A DNA stretch of 5,349 nucleotides, taken from positions 1,256-6,604 of the forward strand of contig PFAV01000002.1 in NCBI GenBank assembly GCA_002773545.1. Reading direction: 5' to 3'. The DNA is from a bacterium (Candidatus Gribaldobacteria) CG10_big_fil_rev_8_21_14_0_10_41_12. GTDB taxonomy: Bacteria > Patescibacteriota > Minisyncoccia > Minisyncoccales > CG1-02-41-26. Positions 1-3,815 of the stretch are shown in pieces. The position numbers and the translations under genes are program-made. Below the pieces are notes generated by a model, which saw only the letters and a list, made by a program, of their open reading frames with translations, was not told the origin of the DNA and searched no databases. Each line of letters opens with the position of its first letter. Positions within the stretch are counted from its first letter, which is position 1.

Positions 1-117
1 AACCATCTCTTTATAAAGCAAAACCTCCTTTTTCGCGTTAGGAACTTTTTTAAGCTTATCTTGCTCAAAATCTTTTAACACAGCTTTTTCATTTTTATCT
101 AATTCAAAGTATTTCAT
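1..117 (-). CDS. Small antitoxin-like protein, N-terminal 39 residues (runs off the window)
   Basis: The ATG is at 117-115 and the frame stays open to the window edge, so the C-terminus is missing. The protein begins MKYFELDKNEKAVLKDFEQD and continues with a Lys-rich stretch containing KLKKVPNAKKEVL. The layout (short start, LD-x-x-E, an acidic/aromatic DFE or SFE, then basic residues and a second helix) resembles small antitoxins of RelE/HigB-type toxin-antitoxin pairs that I recall from CPR genomes. This is pattern memory, not a domain hit. A strong promoter lies directly upstream (128-156), leaving almost no 5' leader. A toxin gene, if there is one, would lie beyond the left edge. It could equally be an unrelated small conserved protein. 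Confidence 0.6.
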   Translation of the reverse strand, partial: MKYFELDKNEKAVLKDFEQDKLKKVPNAKKEVLLYKEMV

Positions 118-127
118 ATTCTTAGTT

Positions 128-156
128 ATTATTTTTGATAAGATACCTTTTGTCAA
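128..156 (-). promoter_or_regulatory. Strong sigma70-type promoter for the antitoxin-like gene
   Basis: On the minus strand a perfect TTGACA (156-151) is followed by a 17-nt spacer and AATAAT (133-128, 5 of 6 to TATAAT). The expected transcription start is near 121, only about 4 nt before the ATG at 117, so the mRNA would be leaderless or nearly so. No Shine-Dalgarno sequence is present. This is the best promoter match in the window. Confidence 0.65.
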
Positions 157-179
157 CTATAAGATTTTCATAACTATAA
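155..179. repeat. Tandem 8-bp direct repeat AACTATAA overlapping the -35 region
   Basis: AACTATAA occurs at 155-162 and again at 172-179, a 17-bp period. The first copy overlaps the -35 hexamer at 151-156. This could be a binding site for a regulator, perhaps the antitoxin-like protein itself. The region is AT-rich, so chance is possible. Confidence 0.35.
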
Positions 180-184
180 ATTCA

Positions 185-260
185 TGGTGCTCCCAGAAGG
201 ACTCGAACCTTCATTTCAGCCTCCGGAGGGCTACGCTCTATCCGATTGAGCTATGGGAGC
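185..260 (-). tRNA. tRNA-Arg (anticodon CCG), CCA encoded
   Basis: The 76-nt transcript folds as a complete cloverleaf. It has a 7-bp acceptor stem GCTCCCA/TGGGAGC with discriminator A and encoded CCA (187-185), a D stem GCTC/GAGC, an anticodon stem TAGCC/GGCTG with one U-G pair, loop CTCCGGA, a 4-nt variable loop, and a T stem GAAGG/CCTTC closing TTCGAGT. The anticodon CCG (226-224) reads the Arg codon CGG. There is no intron. The 5' end lies 6 nt after the stop codon of the upstream methyltransferase gene, so it may be processed from a shared transcript; I saw no convincing promoter of its own. Position 34 is C, so this tRNA cannot carry the U34 modification made by the Elp3 encoded nearby. 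Confidence 0.97.
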
Positions 261-266
261 AAACTT

Positions 267-992
267 CTAAACGCTCTTTACGGGCTTCTCTGCTATAATA
301 TAGATATTACTATGCCCGGCCGGATATCTCCAAAGCCCGCATTCTTTTATTTTTAGGTTTGTCTTTTTAACCAAGCTCTTTAGCTCGCCTCTGGTAAAAC
401 CATGATAATATCTTTCAGCCAGCACCTTCCCTTGTGAATCTTTCCAGGGCAAAAAAATATCCTTAAAATCCAACTGGCTTTGGCCGATTGCTTTCAGAAA
501 ACCATACTTCAAAATCGCTTTCAAGAACTTGCTTTCTTTCCAAAAATGCCAATTAGTTAAAATTAAACTGCCTGACGGCTTCAAAACTTTCTCTGCTTCT
601 TGTAAAAACCTTAAACGCTTTTCTTTGGAGGGAATGTGGTGCAAAACCGCCAGACAATAAATTTTGTCAAAATAATTTTCAAGAAAGGGCAAGTTTAGCG
701 CGTCAGCCACCTGAAAACGGGCTATGGGATATTTCTTATTCGCCTTTTCAATAAGCCCCTCGGAATTATCAATGCCAAAATAATCAATTCCCTTATTTTC
801 CAAAAGCTCAAATAACCGCCCATTGCCGCAACCTAAATCTAAAATTTTTTCTCCAGCCACCACAGAATCAGCTGAAAACTTCCCTTCGGCAATTTTAGGA
901 GGAGTGTTTCGTTTCCTTGAAAAATCTTCAGCGATTTTGTTATAATCGCTTCTGACTCTATCTAACAATTGTTGAACGAAAACTTTGTCCAT
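267..992 (-). CDS. Class I SAM methyltransferase, Trm9/ALKBH8-like (putative tRNA wobble-uridine methyltransferase)
   Basis: This 241-aa cytosolic protein has a class I Rossmann fold. Seen in sequence: an N-terminal YNKIAEDFSRKR helix; SAM motif I ILDLGCGNGR; an acidic GIDNS after strand 2; VADALNLPF (motif II region); AVLHHIPSKEKRLRFLQEAE; and VLKPSG before strand 5. The ADALNLPF block, the HHI/V-S-x-x-x-RR run, a KDIFLPW segment followed by RYYHGFTRGEL, and a C-terminal GHSNIYIIAEK strand match my recollection of the Trm9/ALKBH8 methyltransferase domain. In eukaryotes that enzyme methylates cm5U34 of tRNA to mcm5U with partner Trm112; no Trm112 is visible here. The ATG at 992-990 is chosen because homology begins there; the open frame to 1112 lies antisense to Elp3. 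The start overlaps that of divergent Elp3, the maker of cm5U. A generic small-molecule methyltransferase remains possible. Confidence 0.88.
   Translation of the reverse strand: MDKVFVQQLLDRVRSDYNKIAEDFSRKRNTPPKIAEGKFSADSVVAGEKILDLGCGNGRLFELLENKGIDYFGIDNSEGLIEKANKKYPIARFQVADALNLPFLENYFDKIYCLAVLHHIPSKEKRLRFLQEAEKVLKPSGSLILTNWHFWKESKFLKAILKYGFLKAIGQSQLDFKDIFLPWKDSQGKVLAERYYHGFTRGELKSLVKKTNLKIKECGLWRYPAGHSNIYIIAEKPVKSV
917..946 (+). promoter_or_regulatory. Candidate Elp3 promoter inside the methyltransferase gene
   Basis: TTGAAA (917-922), an 18-nt spacer and a perfect TATAAT (941-946) lie on the plus strand. The expected start is near 953, giving a leader of about 38 nt to the Elp3 ATG at 991. 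No Shine-Dalgarno sequence lies between them. The promoter sits wholly within the first 26 codons of the divergent methyltransferase gene. A 7-bp inverted repeat (930-936/944-950) spans the -10. Confidence 0.55.
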
Positions 993-2637
993 GGATAAAA
1001 ATTTACAACAACAGATTGGCTCTGAATTACTGAAAGCGAACATTAAAAATCGCGTGGGTTTGGATTCTTTCAAACGACAAATTGCCAAAAAATACGGGAT
1101 AGCGATACTCAAAAACTCAGAGCTACTTAGAATCTACCACGAATTGCCCGCCAAAAAAAGAGCTTCAAGACAAGGTCTGCCCTCATCCCTGCGGAAAAGG
1201 CCAATCAGGTCGCTTTCGGGCGTGGTTAATGTTTCGGTTTTAACCAAGCCCTGGCCATGCCCGGGCAAGTGCATTTTTTGTCCCAGCCAAAAAAATATTC
1301 CCAAAAGCTATTTAGCCAACGAGCCAGCAGTGCAACGAGCGATTTTTAATAAATTCAGCCCATACCAACAAGTCGCCAATCGCCTCAAGGCGCTTGAGGC
1401 CACTGGCCACCCCATTGATAAAGTGGAGCTACGCGTTATCGGAGGCACTTGGAGCTATTATCCTAAAAAATACCAAGAAAAATTTATCAGCGAGTGTTTC
1501 CGCGCCTGCAACAAGGCCAACCCGAAACAATCCCCAAAAATAGAAAAACATAACGCTTCTCCGCTCAAGAGCGCAGAAGCGTTATGTCTGGAAAAAATCC
1601 AAAAACAAAATGAAACGGCGAGGCGCCGAATAGTGGGGATTGCTGTGGAAACACGACCGGACTTTATTAACCCAGAAGAAATAAAATGGATGCGAAAATT
1701 GGGCATCACTAAAGTAGAACTGGGCGTTCAGAGTGTTTATGATGATGTTTTGAAGCTCAATCAACGCGGGCATACTGTGGCTGTTACCATCACGGCCACC
1801 CAACTGCTAAAAAACGCTGGCTTTAAGGTGGCTTATCAGATGATGCCCGGACTTTATGGGTCGTCTTTCCAAAAAGATGCGGCTATGTTTCAAGAAATTT
1901 TCGCTAACCACAATTTTCAGCCCGATTATCTAAAAATTTACCCTTTGGCCTTAATTAAAAACACCAAACTATACAAGCTCTATCAACAAGGCAAGTTTAA
2001 GCCCTATTCAGAAAAAGAACTAATCAAACTTTTAATTGAAATTAAAAAAACCCTGCCCAAATGGGTGAGGGTAGAGCGGGTAATACGCGATATTCCGCCA
2101 GCAGACATCGTGGCTGGCAGTAAAACCCTCAACTTGCGAGAAGTGGTGGTCAAGGAAATGGCCAAAAATGGCCAGAGGTGCCAATGCGTCAGATGCCGCG
2201 AAGTTGGAAACAATTATGACGCTAAAGAAAAAATCTATTTATTCCGCGAAAATTACGAGGCATCGAGCGGGAGAGAAATTTTCTTAAGTTTTGAAAATAA
2301 AGCGCGAACAAAGCTTTTCGCTTTATTGCGATTACGCCTCCCTGTCCCCAAGGAACCGAGCTCTTTCCAGCCCCTTGTTCGCGACCTCCATACCTATGGT
2401 CAAATGGCCCAGCTTGTACGAGGTCTGCCCTCGTACAGCTCTCAACACAAAGGGTTAGGCAAAAAATTATTGGCCCAAGCGGAAAAAATCGCCAAAAACG
2501 CTGGCTATAAAAACATTGCCGTCATCTCGGGCGTTGGGGTTAGGCCGTATTATAGAAAGCTGGGCTATAAGCTCAAAAATACTTATATGGTGAAAACGCT
2601 CCAAATAATAAAAAAATCAAAGCAAATGCTTGTTTAG
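991..2637 (+). CDS. elp3: Elp3 family tRNA uridine-34 acetyltransferase (radical SAM + GNAT)
   Basis: This 548-aa protein has both catalytic halves of Elp3, which uses a radical-SAM 4Fe-4S centre and acetyl-CoA to form cm5U at tRNA wobble uridine; some bacterial and archaeal versions act alone. Residues 1-70 are a basic helical tRNA-binding region. The radical SAM domain (about 75-335) has cluster cysteines C90, C94 and C97 in CPGKCIFCP, then SYLANEP, IGGTW (150-154), ETRPD (220-224), LGVQS and MPG. A Cys-rich RCQCVRCRE (C397, C399, C402) links to the acetyltransferase domain (about 415-540), with LLRLRLP, RDLHTYG, the acetyl-CoA loop QHKGLGKK (485-492) and PYYRKLGY. Length is normal for the family. 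ATG 991 is preferred to TTG 985. Palindromes encode parts of variable loops at about 187-199 and 474-483. Its last 21 bp overlap the convergent hydrolase; the divergent Trm9-like gene fits the same pathway. Confidence 0.96.
   Translation: MDKNLQQQIGSELLKANIKNRVGLDSFKRQIAKKYGIAILKNSELLRIYHELPAKKRASRQGLPSSLRKRPIRSLSGVVNVSVLTKPWPCPGKCIFCPSQKNIPKSYLANEPAVQRAIFNKFSPYQQVANRLKALEATGHPIDKVELRVIGGTWSYYPKKYQEKFISECFRACNKANPKQSPKIEKHNASPLKSAEALCLEKIQKQNETARRRIVGIAVETRPDFINPEEIKWMRKLGITKVELGVQSVYDDVLKLNQRGHTVAVTITATQLLKNAGFKVAYQMMPGLYGSSFQKDAAMFQEIFANHNFQPDYLKIYPLALIKNTKLYKLYQQGKFKPYSEKELIKLLIEIKKTLPKWVRVERVIRDIPPADIVAGSKTLNLREVVVKEMAKNGQRCQCVRCREVGNNYDAKEKIYLFRENYEASSGREIFLSFENKARTKLFALLRLRLPVPKEPSSFQPLVRDLHTYGQMAQLVRGLPSYSSQHKGLGKKLLAQAEKIAKNAGYKNIAVISGVGVRPYYRKLGYKLKNTYMVKTLQIIKKSKQMLV
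1548..1587. repeat. 40-bp near-perfect palindrome inside the Elp3 gene
   Basis: ACATAACGCTTCT (1548-1560) is exactly repeated in inverse at 1575-1587. The 14-nt centre forms a further CGCTC/GAGCG stem after one mismatch. It encodes roughly HNASPLKSAEALC (residues about 187-199), between the CFRAC helix and the conserved RIVGIAVETRPD block, a stretch that varies in length among Elp3 proteins. It resembles a palindromic element inserted in frame, though I cannot confirm other copies. Confidence 0.7.
2411..2440. repeat. Hairpin palindrome inside the GNAT part of the Elp3 gene
   Basis: TGTACGAGG (2415-2423) pairs perfectly with CCTCGTACA (2429-2437) around a 5-nt loop. AGC/GCT extend it after one bulged T. 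It encodes a loop ending RGLPSYSS, just before the acetyl-CoA motif QHKGLGKK, where Elp3 proteins vary. The core AGGTCTGCCCTC recurs in the same reading frame at 1173-1184. Confidence 0.6.
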
Positions 2638-3390
2638 CCAGCTATAAGAATGTTTTAAAATTTCTCTTTTAGCTTGATAGCTTTCCAGACCGTGGTCGGC
2701 TGATTCTATAATTTCCAATTTTTTGTCGGCTTTGATGGCTTTTAATAATTCGCGGCTGTATTTCACTGGTATGTCGTCATCTTTTTGGCCGTGGATTATC
2801 AAAACAGGCGAAGCGATTTTTGCCACGGTTTCACGCCAGCCAAAAGTCAGGGCATCGGCGAGATAGCCCATGCCCACTCGGCCTCTCGGGGTGTCAAGAT
2901 ATTTTTCTTTTTGACAAAGGATAATTTGTTTTTTGCTATACCAATTTTGCAACAGTTCTTTTTGTTGCAAAGCCGGAGCCAACAAAATCAAGGTGTTGGC
3001 TTTTTGACATTGCGCCTGAAACAGCACTGCCACTGCCCCACCCAAGCTGTGGCCGATTATAGCGATTTTACTGCTGTTAATTCTTTTTTATTTGCTCAAA
3101 AAACTGAAAGCGCAAGCTAAGTCGCTGGCTTCTTTTTGAATGGTTAATTTTTCAAAATCGCCCTCGGACTCGCCCTGACCGGAAAAGTCAAGGCGTAAGC
3201 TGGCCAAACCCTTATCAGCCAAAAACCGCGACAACTCCACAAATTTTCTCTCGGATTTTGTTTTGGCAAAGCCGTGGCAGATAATGACAGCGGGCACATT
3301 AGTAGTATATTTGGGCAAAGTTAAAACCCCGGCCAATCTTTCCTTTTTAGCGTTAAAAAAATCAATATAGTTTTCCGAATAATTAGCCAT
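2617..3390 (-). pseudogene. Alpha/beta hydrolase interrupted by an in-frame TAA
   Basis: One frame of 257 positions encodes an alpha/beta hydrolase of the dienelactone-hydrolase/acyl-peptidase-like type; the substrate is unknown. The 100-residue N-terminal part (ATG at 3390-3388) has the oxyanion-loop HGF (39-41) and DFSGQGES. TAA at 3090-3088 stops translation. The frame then continues, without any shift, through KIAIIGHSLGG (nucleophile Ser115), HGQKDDDIP (likely Asp204) and ADHGL (likely His233) to TGA at 2619-2617. All triad residues survive and only the single stop breaks the gene, so it is a recent nonsense mutation, a sequencing error or a read-through case. A TTG at 3045 could restart only within the nucleophile elbow, which would not give a working fold. 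It starts 2 nt after a 36-aa ORF and its tail overlaps Elp3 by 21 bp. Confidence 0.8.
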
Positions 3391-3392
3391 GG

Positions 3393-3503
3393 TTATTTAA
3401 GCCGCCGCTTGGCGTTGCGCACTACCATTTGATAGAGCTGGACGCTGGGCGTACGAAAGGCGGTTTTACCTTTTTTGGCTTGTTTGCAGGAATATTTTTT
3501 CAT
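3393..3503 (-). CDS. Hypothetical 36-aa basic protein
   Basis: The ATG at 3503-3501 opens 36 codons ending in TAA at 3395-3393. The product begins MKKYSCKQAKKGKTAFRTPS and ends VVRNAKRRLK, so it is strongly basic with one Cys and no membrane segment. I do not recognise it; it does not match the small ribosomal proteins L32, L33, L34 or L36 as I remember them. It is supported by position: the stop is 2 nt before the hydrolase ATG, and a terminator and a possible TAAAAT -10 (3515-3510) lie upstream. The -10 is 6 nt before the ATG, which would make the mRNA leaderless. It might be a nucleic-acid-binding or ribosome-associated peptide, or a short leader ORF. Confidence 0.5.
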   Translation of the reverse strand: MKKYSCKQAKKGKTAFRTPSVQLYQMVVRNAKRRLK

Positions 3504-3546
3504 TGTTTTATTTTACAACTTTACAAGGCAAAACAAAACCTAACAA

Positions 3547-3580
3547 ATGATAAGTAAGAACGATCGTTCATATTTGTCAT
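3547..3580. promoter_or_regulatory. 34-bp dyad with perfect GAACGATCGTTC core, possible operator
   Basis: The core GAACGATCGTTC (3558-3569) is a perfect 12-bp palindrome. The 11 flanking bases on each side match in inverted orientation at 8 of 11 positions about the same centre. It lies in the gap upstream of the 36-aa ORF and hydrolase, past the terminator of the next gene cluster, where an operator would be expected. The regulator is unknown. Confidence 0.4.
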
Positions 3581-3591
3581 AAAGTTAGTTC

Positions 3592-3618
3592 AAAAAAACT
3601 GGCTTAACAGCCAGTTTT
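3592..3618 (-). terminator. Rho-independent terminator of the NIF3 cluster
   Basis: On the minus strand the perfect 10-bp stem AAAACTGGCT/AGCCAGTTTT (3618-3609 and 3604-3595) with a 4-nt loop runs into seven T residues (3598-3592). It lies 13 nt after the stop of the antitoxin-like gene. The A/T ends of the stem could also allow some termination on the plus strand. Confidence 0.88.
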
Positions 3619-3631
3619 CGCAATAAGCAAA

Positions 3632-3802
3632 TTAGATATAAATCTTTTTCAATCTTTTATCCCACGATTTTCTTAAGTCCCTTAAATATTTACCCACATC
3701 CTTTTTGGTTTTCAATTCGGGATGGTTCTTGTCACTCCAAGCGCCTGCGGCTTGGCTAAGCGCGCTTTCAAAACGCATTTTAGCTGATTTCCTCTTTTCC
3801 AT
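3632..3802 (-). CDS. Small antitoxin-like protein (56 aa), orphan
   Basis: The ATG at 3802-3800 gives MEKRKSAKMRFESALSQAAG, then AWSDKNHPELKTKKDVGKYL and a basic C-terminus. The pattern AGAW-x-DxxHPEL-K-T-x-x-D-V-x-x-Y-x-R-x-L-R resembles C-terminal halves of small type II antitoxins that I recall, usually paired with a PIN or RelE toxin; no domain was checked. No toxin gene is adjacent. An upstream ATG at 3832 would overlap the NIF3 end and add ten hydrophobic residues outside the pattern, so I prefer 3802. It begins 13 nt after the NIF3 stop, as the last gene of that cluster, and is followed by a strong terminator. Confidence 0.75.
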   Translation of the reverse strand: MEKRKSAKMRFESALSQAAGAWSDKNHPELKTKKDVGKYLRDLRKSWDKRLKKIYI

Positions 3803-3815
3803 AAAATTATATAAA

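Noticed and set aside
261..330. Own promoter for the tRNA-Arg
   Set aside because: AT-rich -10-like strings exist but no -35 match better than 3 of 6 at a proper spacing.
985..990. TTG as the Elp3 start codon
   Set aside because: It adds only two residues. ATG 991 is a better start and neither has a Shine-Dalgarno sequence to favour it.
993..1112. Upstream extension of the methyltransferase frame by 40 codons
   Set aside because: The extension is rich in Cys, Phe and Ser in an unlikely order, lies antisense to the Elp3 N-terminus, and homology starts at the ATG at 992.
2097..2118. GCCAGC/GCTGGC inverted repeat in Elp3
   Set aside because: Only 6-bp arms within the conserved DIPPADIVAGS codons; chance is a sufficient explanation.
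1458..2213. Several minus-strand open frames of 69-83 codons inside Elp3
   Set aside because: They are antisense shadows of a clearly conserved gene, with no domain and no start signal.
2617..3045. Separate 142-aa hydrolase gene starting at TTG 3045
   Set aside because: It would begin inside the GHSLGG elbow, after the nucleophile Ser, and could not fold as a hydrolase. One broken gene explains both halves.
3088..3090. Alternative genetic code to explain the internal stop
   Set aside because: CPR code 25 changes UGA, not UAA. Other genes here end in TAA and the hydrolase itself ends in TGA.
2785..3120. Plus-strand open frame of 111 codons opposite the hydrolase
   Set aside because: Its composition is atypical and it lies antisense to clear hydrolase motifs, including the nucleophile elbow.
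3806..3811. TATAAT on the minus strand as a promoter for the 56-aa gene
   Set aside because: It lies 3 nt before the ATG, so transcription would start inside the gene, and no -35 is found at a proper distance.
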